Source: Macrosoma leucophasiata
Lineage: Eukaryota > Arthropoda > Insecta > Lepidoptera > Hedylidae
Length of the DNA: 64,000 nt
Direction of reading: 5' to 3'
Assembly: GCA_036365455.1 (NCBI GenBank)
Contig: JAWQUS010000008.1
Location: 24,845,501 to 24,909,500 of the forward strand
Of this stretch, positions 1 to 9,380 are shown one piece after another; the first letter of the stretch is position 1, and each line of letters opens with the position of its first letter. The notes beneath the pieces are model-generated. The model worked only from the letters and a program-made list of their open reading frames with translations. It did not search any database and was not told where the DNA came from. Both the position numbers and the translations under genes were made by a program.

Positions 1-1070
1 TGTCGGTGACTTTGGTTCTCATGCGGATCTCCTCATTTCTGATTCGGTCTCGCAGAGAAACTCCAAGCATAGCCCTCTCCATTGCTCTCTGAGTGACCTT
101 GAGCCTTCTTAAGAGTCCCACAGTGGGCGACCACGTTTCTGTCACAAATATCATCACTAGCAACAAACATTGCTCAAAAACCTTTTTCTTGAGACACTGC
201 GGTAAGTCGGACGAGAAGATGTATCGTAGCTTCCCGAACGCTGCCCAACCGAGTTGGATTCGGCGATCGACCTCTTTCTCAAAGTTGGACCGACCTTACC
301 GACCAGGTATAACATAATCGTCCCCCCGAGGGTTTCCGTCTTGTCGTGGCGGGGGGGCTCAGTACTCGGTTGTTGCTCTCATACCGGCGAAGCCAAGAGG
401 AACCCAGAGAGGGAGCGCCGTTTGGCGTGGCTCTGCCCGCCACTCGTTGCTGCGGTGAGGAGACGGCTGGGGAAGAGGTGTACGGGTAGGTCGTTGGCCC
501 TGCACCCTATCCCCAGCCGCCTAGCGGTGGTCAGATAGGGACGTGGTGGGGCCGCGGGATCAGTTCATCCCTGTCATGCGCGCTCACCCGGGCGTCTTGA
601 GACGCCTGGCGTAGTGAGTGGTCGGGGCAGGGACCTTCGGGCGTTGGAGTAGGGGATATCCGTCGCCCGAATGGAGAGCTCCCGGGCTGGCTGGCGTGCA
701 GGTGTTCCGCACGCCACTAGTGTAAGGAGGGCTCGGCAACGAGCAGCCGCCTGTGGGGTCGCGGATGTGTGCGATAGCGTTCCCGTGACCTCGCCACTGA
801 TGGCGGATGATTCGGAACACCTAGGGGTTTTTAGTGGGTAGACGGATGGCTTTCTCGGAGTCCCACATAAGCCACCCCTCTCCCCAAGGGTGGGTATGCG
901 TAACGCATTTTCCCCTGGTTTCAAAAAAAGGTAAAACTGTAAAAGGTAAACTTCGAGTGTAGTACCCTCGACCATAACAGGAGTGGGTGTAACATGGACA
1001 TTTGACATGATCTTCGTCTTGTCCATGTTCATTTTCAAGTTCAAGTTCGACGCCCATTCGTCGGGAGGCC
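1..1070 (-). mobile_element. RTE-like LINE fragment, split by a GC-rich insertion
   Basis: On the minus strand two blocks read as the distal part of a non-LTR retrotransposon reverse-transcriptase ORF. The first block (about 950-1070) reads DKTKIMSNVHVTPTPVMVEG, the usual segment before the VDEYVYLG-type motif. The second (about 1-320) reads FEKEVDRRIQLGWAAFGKLR, then RAMERAMLGVSLRDRIRNEE. In the second block the frame is damaged. The two blocks are adjacent in intact elements of this kind, so the 320-945 stretch is an insertion. The element continues off the left edge. Family assignment (RTE-like) rests on recognised wording of the conserved C-terminal region. Confidence 0.7.
325..945. repeat. 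GC-rich insertion inside the LINE
   Basis: About 620 bp, far more GC-rich than its surroundings, lies between two halves of a LINE coding region. Open frames cross it but none resembles a known protein. I could not define terminal repeats or a target-site duplication, so its class is unknown; the 5' part of another retroelement is one possibility. Confidence 0.45.
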
Positions 1071-2848
1071 TTCTTCCTGGCTCATAAAAGAACGCAAATA
1101 TTTTTTATTTCAATTTGCTAAAACTTCGCTTACAGCTTGCGGATGTAGCATGCTCGCAGAGCAATACAAATGTTTGGAAACCATTCTGTCGTGGAGAGAG
1201 TTTTACGAGGGAGTTTTCGAATATAGCTTTATCCCTTTCGCACGCACGGTAACCACATGTGTGTTGTCGCGATCTGCAGACGAACGGGTGCGCGTTTTGA
1301 AATACGCATAGGCGCCTCGCGAATAACATGTCACTTGTTCCGTGTGCTGCCCCTGGATATCGGTCGAGTTGATATGGTCAAAGTAAAATAAGAGTGAAAG
1401 TTCTGTAATTATACTTTTATTAATTCTGTCAAAGTAAAGTAAATTATGAGTTGTCTATTCGATGGTAAATAATAAATTTGGCCGCCCTCTGAACCTGCCG
1501 CCCGGGGCATGGGCCCCGGCTTGGCCCCCCCTAGATCCGGGGCTGCGTAGCACACACCAATCAGCCATCCTATCCATAGTCGATGTTACGTAGGCAGTGT
1601 ACAACAGAGATAACACTCTACGAAGTCGAAACAAGCCGATCGTCTTTTTCGCAGGCTCGATGTGCAATATTAATTGTTGAGTACTGTACTGTGTCACAAG
1701 CTAAAAGTCGGAACATGTACATACTCGTATATCTATTGATAGATATTATAAAACAAAGTCCCTAGTCGGTCTGTCAGTTTGTCTGTTTGTCTTTTCGCGA
1801 TAAACTCAAAGCACGTGCACTTTTTATAAGCGTTCTCCCACAATACATAAAATTATTCGTAAGCGACTTGGCGTATCTTCATACCACATCAGTAGGCAAA
1901 GTGCGTGGAATGATTTTAATTTTGATATACCTACCCAGTGTTACGGCACCTCTCCAGCTACTACATTTCTTCAATCCGTTAGGCTAGAGCTGTTATATTA
2001 GTAAAGAGCACAATCGAAAAACATTACCTCCTTTCTTGCGCAGTCGGGTCAAACAATTTAAAAGGGAAGAAAAGACTAATCTGTAATTAATACACTCTTT
2101 AAGTTACCCTAACTGATTTTTATTTATCTGCAATAACTCCGTAGAGAGCGTCGCGCCGTGGGGCTAACTAAACTTTTGCAAATGTGGTGTAAAGCGGGGG
2201 TGGTTATGTTAGGGGTGCGAGCCGGGGGCGCGCACGTGCGCTCGGTTAGGACCCCTTAGCCCCTCGTCGATAGCGATAGAGTTGACCTCTATCTGTCGAT
2301 TGATTTCCCCGATAACGTCACTGTTCTATTTTTTATTTTATCGTCATTGGTTTATTCTTTCATACTTTACTACATTTTTTGTTTGTGATTGGAAATAATT
2401 AAGAGGGCAAATAGGGAAAGAAATATCGTTATTTATAAAACGTACTAATTATAATTAATAATATAACATTCATGCTTTAAAAAAAACCTAAAATTTCGAT
2501 TATATTCTTTATAAAAAACAACAAAAGAACGAAATAAGAAATCCTAAAAAAAATTATAGGTCGATATTGCATATGGAGACATTCTGAAAATGTTTTTATC
2601 GTAATCGTGATGATACAGCGCAGCGGCCCAACCCTACACCTAGGGCCGCACACAACTTTCTACTAATGTGCATTAATAACTGTTTAGAACACATCACAAT
2701 GGACATAATGAGTATTTCCGGCAATTACACCGCTTGTCACATTTCGCTCTCCCACGATTTGTGTTCTATTGCTTATCATTACCGCGATACCTGGCATCTG
2801 TTTCATAATAACAATGAAACTAAGTATTTATGAATTCTTATTGCACAG
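1071..2848. other. Intergenic, repeat fragments
   Basis: No gene seen. It holds a fragment of the 54.6 kb hairpin repeat (about 1577-1690), a C-rich repeat fragment near 1480-1550, a repeat scrap around 1757-1810, and a small GC-rich patch at 2140-2300 downstream of the enolase-like gene. Confidence 0.5.
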
Positions 2849-2854
2849 TTTATT
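2849..2854 (-). terminator. Poly(A) signal of the enolase-like gene
   Basis: TTTATT on the plus strand reads AATAAA on the minus strand, about 17 nt past the TAG stop of the enolase-like ORF. It is the only canonical signal close to the stop and suggests a short 3' UTR. Confidence 0.6.
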
Positions 2855-2870
2855 AAAAAAACAGTTCTAA

Positions 2871-4172
2871 CTACAGTTGACCTCGGTAGTTTTTTCCGGC
2901 GTATTTAGAGAGCGCGCCAAGTTCCTCCTCGATTCTGAGGATCTGGTTATACTTGCCGATGCGTTCAGCCCGCGCTGGCGCGCCGCACTTGATCTGCCCT
3001 GCCGACAGACCCACTACCAGATCTGCCAGGAAGAGGTCGTCAGTGTCCCCCCACCGGTCGGACACCACCACCCCGAACCCGTTCGCTTTCAGTATTTTGT
3101 AAGCCTCGATCACCTCCGTCAGCGTCCCCGCCTGGTTGATCCGCAGCGCGGCCGCGTTGCCTGCCTTCTTCTCCACCGCCAGGCCCACCCGCCGCAGGTT
3201 GGTCTGCGTCAGGTCGTTCCCGAACAGCTGGGACTGCGTGCGCCCCGCGAGGTTCGACCACGCCGCCCAGTCGTCGTATTCGAACGCGTCCTCTACCGAA
3301 CACACCGGGAACTCCTTTACGTTATCCAGATAAATCTCGGCGAGCTTGTCCGACGACATGTATTCCTGCGGGTTTGAGTTGGGATTCTTGAATTCTAAGT
3401 CGTACGCGCCGTCCTTGTACAAGTCGGTGGCGGCGGCGTTGATGGCGATCTCCGCTTTGCCCGCGTACCCGCATTGCTTGATGACGTCCGTGAGAAGCAG
3501 CAGCGCGTCCCTGTGGCTCTCGAGCGGGACTGCGAAGCCACCGGAGTCGCTCACGTACGTGGACTCCACGTTGTATTTCGTTTTGATGATATTTTTTACG
3601 TAGCGGTATATTTCGGTGCCTATGCGCATCGCCTCCGCGAAAGAAGAGGCTCCGGTGGGCATGATGATGTACTCTTGGAAGGGCAGGCCGTTGGAGGCCA
3701 GCACGCCGCCAGTGAGTATGGTAAAGTGCGGCACGGGCAAGATGATGGTAGTGACGGCCGCCATGTCGGAGATGTGGCGGTACAGCGGCACGCCCTTCTT
3801 GGCCGCTCCCGCCTTCGCCACCACCAGCGACACGCACGTCATGGCGTTGGCGCCGAGTCTCGACCTGCTCTCGGTTCCGTCGAGCGCGATCATGAACTGG
3901 TCGATCTCCTTCTGCATCGTCACTTCCAGGTTTTGTTTGATCAGTTCCGGCCCGATGATGGTGTTGATGTTCTTGACCGCCGCGCTCACGCCCATGCCGA
4001 AAAATTGGGCGGGGTTGTTGTCGCGGAGTTGCGTCGCCTCAGCTATCTTCTTGTTGTCCGTGGAGGGCACGCCGACGCGGAAGAGACCCAGTTCCGTCAC
4101 CATGTCCACTTCCACGGTCGGCACGCCGGTCGAGTCGAATATTTGTCGCGCTAACAGAATTTTTATTGGCAT
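2871..4172 (-). CDS. Intronless enolase-like protein, probable pseudoenzyme
   Basis: A 433-residue ORF aligns end to end with animal enolase (about 433-434 residues), from the N-terminal ARQIFDS region to the C-terminal KYAGKNYRG. Active enolase converts 2-phosphoglycerate to phosphoenolpyruvate in glycolysis using Mg ions, a Glu and a Lys as acid/base. Here the active site is largely gone. The mobile loop SGASTG reads STDNKK (residues 37-42), the catalytic His158 is Leu, Glu210 is Ser and metal ligand Asp245 is Asn. The third metal ligand is Asn319, the general-base Lys is Arg344 and the catalytic His is Asp372. Glu167, Glu294 and Lys395 remain. With no stops or frameshifts over 1.3 kb, GC-rich wobble positions and a nearby AATAAA, it looks maintained rather than decayed. 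The missing introns suggest a retrocopy. The fold should form; catalysis is not expected. Its role is unknown; germline expression is a guess. No partner genes adjoin it. Confidence 0.93.
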   Translation of the reverse strand: MPIKILLARQIFDSTGVPTVEVDMVTELGLFRVGVPSTDNKKIAEATQLRDNNPAQFFGMGVSAAVKNINTIIGPELIKQNLEVTMQKEIDQFMIALDGTESRSRLGANAMTCVSLVVAKAGAAKKGVPLYRHISDMAAVTTIILPVPHFTILTGGVLASNGLPFQEYIIMPTGASSFAEAMRIGTEIYRYVKNIIKTKYNVESTYVSDSGGFAVPLESHRDALLLLTDVIKQCGYAGKAEIAINAAATDLYKDGAYDLEFKNPNSNPQEYMSSDKLAEIYLDNVKEFPVCSVEDAFEYDDWAAWSNLAGRTQSQLFGNDLTQTNLRRVGLAVEKKAGNAAALRINQAGTLTEVIEAYKILKANGFGVVVSDRWGDTDDLFLADLVVGLSAGQIKCGAPARAERIGKYNQILRIEEELGALSKYAGKNYRGQL

Positions 4173-4229
4173 TGTTCAAATACAATGTATCCGTTGTTTA
4201 CAAAAAAACTGTTAGTCAACACTGTAAAG

Positions 4230-5304
4230 TCAGGTACTGTCATAATGACATGTAATTTGGAAAATTACATTTCCTGATAATTATCGGTCAATACTATTTT
4301 CATAAGCATGAACTTCAAAGAGGTTGATAGTAATATGTATATGTAAATACACTTGTCACCTAGGAGTAGCGGACAGCGGGAGCGGTGCGGTGCAGGCAAC
4401 GCACGTGCACGGTAATCTCTATGTAAATCCGACATTACATTTTGATAAGGTGTTTGTGTTAATTAAAAAAGGGATTATGCGGCGCGCAATCCTCTATTCA
4501 TGCTGCGCTTTTGTTCGCGATTGTTTTTTTAAAGAAATAAAAACACATAGAAATAATAAAACTATTGTACTATTTTTTAAGTGGTTCGTAAACGCCTATA
4601 AGGGTCACGAATTTTATACCCTTGCATTTTCGGTCGCCTTTACCATGGTAAAAAGTATTTTTTCCAAGTATTCGCCGGACGCATGGTTAGAAGTTTAGAA
4701 GCTAGTAAAAAAAGTATCTTTAAGCTTTTTTCAATTAAGCTTTCAGAGTTTACTAGAATTTCAATGAAAGTTACATGTTCCGCATCCAACAACTCAGTTG
4801 TATGGGGCTCCCACACAACTAACGTACATGATTTTTTTGCTCGATATTAATAACGATAACAGATTGCTTGAAATATTCATAATAAATATAAATAATATAA
4901 TATTTAGTAATAAATTCACTTAGAAATAAATATTTAAGGGGGACTCATACAACAAACGTGATTTACGTCGCTTTTTATAGATATACAGAAACCTTCGTGC
5001 GCGAGTCCGACTCGAACTTGGCGGGTTTATTGGTTTTATGCCATTCCATAAAACCGATAAACCAGCCAAGTTAATCTGGATAAATCTGGCCATTTTCACC
5101 TGAGAATTTTCTCAATAAAAATCATACTTTGAGGCTTAGTATAATTGGTATTATTCGAGATATTACTTTTTATGTTTAAGTATTAATATTTATAAATTAA
5201 TTACGCTACTTTATTACAAATACGAATCCGATCACCACAAATATTCAACGAATCGCAATCCCTCTTCCTGTACACAATAGGGTGTCGAGTTGTTGAGTGT
5301 TTAA
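4230..5304. other. Intergenic, upstream of the enolase-like gene
   Basis: AT-rich, no gene seen. The sequence just upstream of the ATG at 4172 shows no TATA box that I would call. A fragment of the 8.05 kb repeat (GTGCGCGAGTCCGACTCG) lies near 4998-5015. It is followed by a hairpin with 17-bp arms at 5024-5040 and 5047-5063 that contains one G-T pair. Confidence 0.5.
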
Positions 5305-6091
5305 TAGTATTCTGATACACTCCGCCTCCATTATCAACGTACTCTCAATTTGCTATGGTGTGATTCGCATTTCCACCCATTGTACTCCAACCCTTGTTTA
5401 CACAGCGGCATACGCTGGGACAAATGACACTTGCTCACAACTAATTCTATTTCGTTTTACTTTATCGCACATGGGATGTTATCGACTTAAACTGTGTCGA
5501 TTAGTATTTATTAAAACTAAAAGTGGTCTACATGAGTTGTGATTGATACATACTCATAAGTCAAAAACTTATGTGGGCTCATGCACAACAACTTCGCTTC
5601 GATCAAATGTACTCGTATAGTTTACTATTCAGCGAGGATGAAGACGCGGCCGCAGCGTTCCCATAAATAAATGCATTTATATCTAACTAGCTGTGCCCAC
5701 GATTTTGTCCGCTTAGATACTGAACAATAATTTTGTTAAATTCTACGATTATTGAAGTAAAATTTCAATCGATTTGACAAACAAAGTTTTGACAACGCTC
5801 CTAATTATATGTAATCCACCTGTGAAAACCGCGTTCAAATCCGTTGAGTAGTTTCGACATAAATTCCAAATCCTTTTTTTATTGTTTTTTCTTTAATCAG
5901 TTTTTTGGAAAAATATTTAACGTACAGACACTCGATTTTTATTGTCTTAATATGGTATTGATTTCTTCCCGAGTAGTGCAACGTATGCCGCTGTGTAAAC
6001 AAGGGATGGAGTACAATGAGTGGTAGTGCGAATAACGCCATAGCAAATTGAGAGTACGTTGATAATGGAGGCGGAGTTAATCAGAATACTA
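5305..6091. mobile_element. 787-bp foldback element with ~110-bp inverted arms
   Basis: The left arm 5305-5414 (beginning TAGTATTCTGAT, ending CGGCATACG) is repeated in inverted orientation at 5982-6091 with few mismatches. The interior (about 5415-5981) has no ORF of interest. Near 5685-5870 it contains a scrap of another interspersed repeat (AGCTGTGCCCACGATTTTG), also present at 52.66 kb. A clear target-site duplication was not seen. Long arms without a transposase suggest a non-autonomous DNA transposon. Confidence 0.75.
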
Positions 6092-6786
6092 CACGAGCTA
6101 CGTCATAGCATTTAAACGTTTACTGACTACGAGATCTCAACTAAATAAGTGCCGTTCCTGCATTAAAATTTTCGTAGAGTCTACGACCAAGTGCTACAAC
6201 CCGCTACGTGAATACTGTCTTATTCATTCCTCTTTCTAATCTCTTAACTAAGGACAAAACCAAAACTAAAATCAAAGAAACAAGACATTGTTTCTTTATA
6301 TCACATTGTAATTTATATCACAATTTGCGCAACATGCGTAACTAAATAAAAAAATCGTATGCATTGTGGTAATCCCACGGTCCCAGGGGATGAACACGCA
6401 AGCGTGGGAAGCGCACCTGGACCGCGGAGATAACTGATGGCCGATGGTTCGTTGTGAACACGCGATCATTACTGCAAACCCTCCAGCGAGACAAAAAGAT
6501 GATCAACCAATTATTTTATGCTATAACCGTGACAAACAAGCAAGCATTTATTGATGGTAAGTAAATACTGCAGTCTACACGAAACCAGAGGTAAAAAGTT
6601 AAATAGTACCAGACTGCTATAAAATTGAAATGAAATTTAATGTAAAGTGAAAAGAATAAAACGAGGCAAGTACTCCAAACTACGATTATCTGAAGCATAA
6701 CTATTTCAATAGTCTCTACCTTAAGAAATCTAAAATCTGGAGACTGGAAGAATTGCGAAAGGTCGTAGCGATCTTGCTTCACTTAC

Positions 6787-6923
6787 GGCCAAATACTCAA
6801 ACGTCACTTATATCTATCTAAGTGGGACTCAAAAGTCTTCTGTCTTTAAAAAACACGTTCAAAAAATAGAGATAGCGCACATTGAGGGTTGCTTAAAATT
6901 GAGTGACGTTTGAGTATTCGGCC
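6787..6923. mobile_element. Small MITE, 22-bp terminal inverted repeats
   Basis: GGCCAAATACTCAAACGTCACT at the left is matched by AGTGACGTTTGAGTATTCGGCC at the right with one mismatch, enclosing about 90 bp without coding potential. No convincing target-site duplication was seen. Confidence 0.65.
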
Positions 6924-7039
6924 ATTAGTTCACTTCTGAACCCAACCTCCCATTCCACTTCCTACCTGTACGGGGCTAAACATTGGATTTCAAGAAACAC
7001 ATAAAAACGTCTGCTTCCATGCATTTCTGGAGCTCCCTA

Positions 7040-7240
7040 CAAGTATGTATGTATCTTCACGCCAGGTCCCTAACGGGGTAGGCAGAGAATGTGGAGCGCC
7101 AGATATTCCGGTCCTGACACACCTCTCATGCCTTATCTATCTTCATCATTCTGTTCATACATGCACGCCGATTCCTAAGACTTTTGACCCCACCATCAGA
7201 CAGAACTCGATCTATCTGGTGGTGGATGGTATATGGTGAT
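7040..7240 (-). mobile_element. LINE 3' tail fragment
   Basis: This matches the 33.93-34.23 kb copy, where the minus strand still encodes the end of a reverse-transcriptase ORF. Here only the terminal portion is left, and the coding frame is broken. Confidence 0.6.
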
Positions 7241-8052
7241 GGCTTCTGCAACCATTTACATTCGCATTGTATATCGCATAAGGTTTGTTACAAAATAAAA
7301 ACACAAATCGTGTGAATATTGGATAGGAACTTTGTTTGGGCACAATTTTCACTCTCTCAGAATATTTGACGCGTCCTTGACCCATGATGTTCATGGCGTC
7401 CCGTGTTCGAAAACATTTTGATTGTTAAAAAATGGAGGTGAAAATTACTCCAGAATGTCAGATAATCAGAAAGGATGCTAAGCGAACCCAATCAAGTTCC
7501 TCTCCGCAATTATAACGATTTGAAACTGAAACAATCACGTGGTAGCCCTAAAGGTTCGACCCTTTATCGTTTCTTTAGATTTGGTGGCGGTACTCGGCAG
7601 GATGTTGTGGTACATACATAGGTACAATGGGTACATACATACATACTTTGATGTCACTCATGAGTAAGTATATTGATTTGATAATCGCCGCATGGTTTAC
7701 CTTTTGTAGATTCGAAAAATCATTATGCCATGGAAAATGTGTGTCATAAAAGCTCATTATGTACAGTATCGACCAGGGCAAGGTGCACAAACAAATTGCG
7801 GAGGGGTCGCGCCCGGCACCGCTTAACCCGACACAGCGGCATGTTATGTTATTCTGTAAGACAAAACTCACTTCGTGTACCACCTATATTTGGAAAAATC
7901 GCCAAAAAAGAAGAATCTGCTTTTACAGTTTATTCAATTGTAATTCTTATTGTACCAATTTATTGTACAAGAAGAAATGAGACATCTATTCACTGCCAAA
8001 TATTTTTAACGCTTCCTAAGTGATTAAGGTCCATGTTAGGTATCCTTAGTAA

Positions 8053-8700
8053 AAAAACCGGTCAAGTGCGTGTCGGGCCACGCGCAGTGTAGGGTTCCGT
8101 AGTTACAGAGTAAGAGATGTAATGAAAAAAAAAATTTTTTCTATGGAGTTGTTCGAAATTTTCTAGTAAAATACATTTGGTCGACTATTACTCGCAAACT
8201 TGCAGGGCCAACTTAGGTGTGATAGTTTTCCTTTTAATTTCGTTATATGTAGCTACTATCGCCGTAACGTTTGAATTTCTAACAACAACCGTTTAGTCTG
8301 TAGGCCCCCCCTACACACACACACTTGATACTTGAGTCTAACGAAAATTTGCACTTTAAAGCTTAATAAGTCACGAACAGTTAACTAAATCGAAAAATGA
8401 TGTTAGCACACCCATAATATTTTTAAAAGACCTATCCAACGATATCACACTTTATGAAAATCGAATATAAAAATATCCGCGCGTTACTAGTAGAGGAGGT
8501 TACTCTAAAAAAATTTTTTTTCACATTTTTTTCTACCACTTTGTCGGCGTAATTAAGGTGTATACTTGTGCCAAATTTCAAGTCTCTAGTACTAATAGTT
8601 TTTGCGCTAAACCGCGGACGGACAGACAGACAGACAGACATACAGACAGACGGACATGGCGAAACTATAAGGGTTCCTTGTTTACTACGGAACCCTAAAA
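8053..8700. repeat. Interspersed repeat (GGTCAAGTGCGTGTCGGGCC family)
   Basis: It begins with AACCGGTCAAGTGCG and ends with CTACGGAACCCTAAAAA, with a GACA/CAGA simple-repeat run at about 8620-8660. A second, partly deleted copy lies at 26683-27175 and fragments occur near 4.99 and 9.77 kb. This sequence type is common in Lepidoptera; its class is not settled from this window. Confidence 0.7.
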
Positions 8701-9380
8701 ATATACATTGTGAGTAGGTACCTACTAACCTAACAAAAAAATAAATGAATAAATATGCTATACCTAACTTTACAAAAAATAATATACATATAATATACCA
8801 GAATTAAAGCAAACCTATAAAAATTGATAATAGTGTTACAATTTATCATTACAATGTAATTATAGATAGGCGTATAATATACATACCGACAATTAACCTC
8901 AAATCTAATGCACGTAAAACAATTTAAAATATTAAAACCACATATAACACTAATTCAAAATAAATATTTTTACTGATAAATTATCAATAAATATCTATCA
9001 TAGACGTATGTATAAAAATTGAATTAATAAAAATATGTTATTTATCAAGGTGACATAAGTTTTAACAAAAATATGTAAGTAAATCAACTTAAAGAAAAGT
9101 TATATCAACCAAAATGTAGTACCTATAGGACAAACCACACACAGAAGACATGGCTGTAGATTATCATTTGAGATTCTGAAGTAGGCCTTACATGAATACC
9201 TTACATTTTTGTTCAATAATTTTATTCCAATGACCGATATTATAGTGGAGCCCCGATCGCGGAGCCCCAGGGTTCCGAGGAGCACACTTTGAGAACCACT
9301 ACATTAGTCACGATGTACCTACTCACTTTTAACCAAGTGACGTGCTTATTATAAATACGAAAAAAATACGTTGGTATTAC

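Larger units (their letters stand above)
6924..9380. other. Intergenic / possible 3' region of Fer1
   Basis: No gene is assigned. It contains a LINE tail (7040-7240), a GC-richer patch at about 7770-7850, the 8.05-8.70 kb repeat and AT-rich DNA. A further Fer1 exon could lie here because exon 3 ends with a usable splice donor, but I could not identify one. Confidence 0.4.

Noticed and set aside
3474..4215. Long plus-strand ORFs across the enolase-like gene
   Set aside because: Shadows caused by the GC-rich third positions of the real minus-strand gene; they show no family resemblance.
6361..6500. GC-richer patch considered as the last Fer1 exon
   Set aside because: An acceptor and short open frame can be drawn, but the translation does not resemble Ptf1a/Fer1 C-termini.
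7575..7883. 102-codon minus-strand ORF after an acceptor-like TCTTACAG
   Set aside because: Joining it to Fer1 exon 3 in phase gives an immediate stop and the protein matches nothing known.
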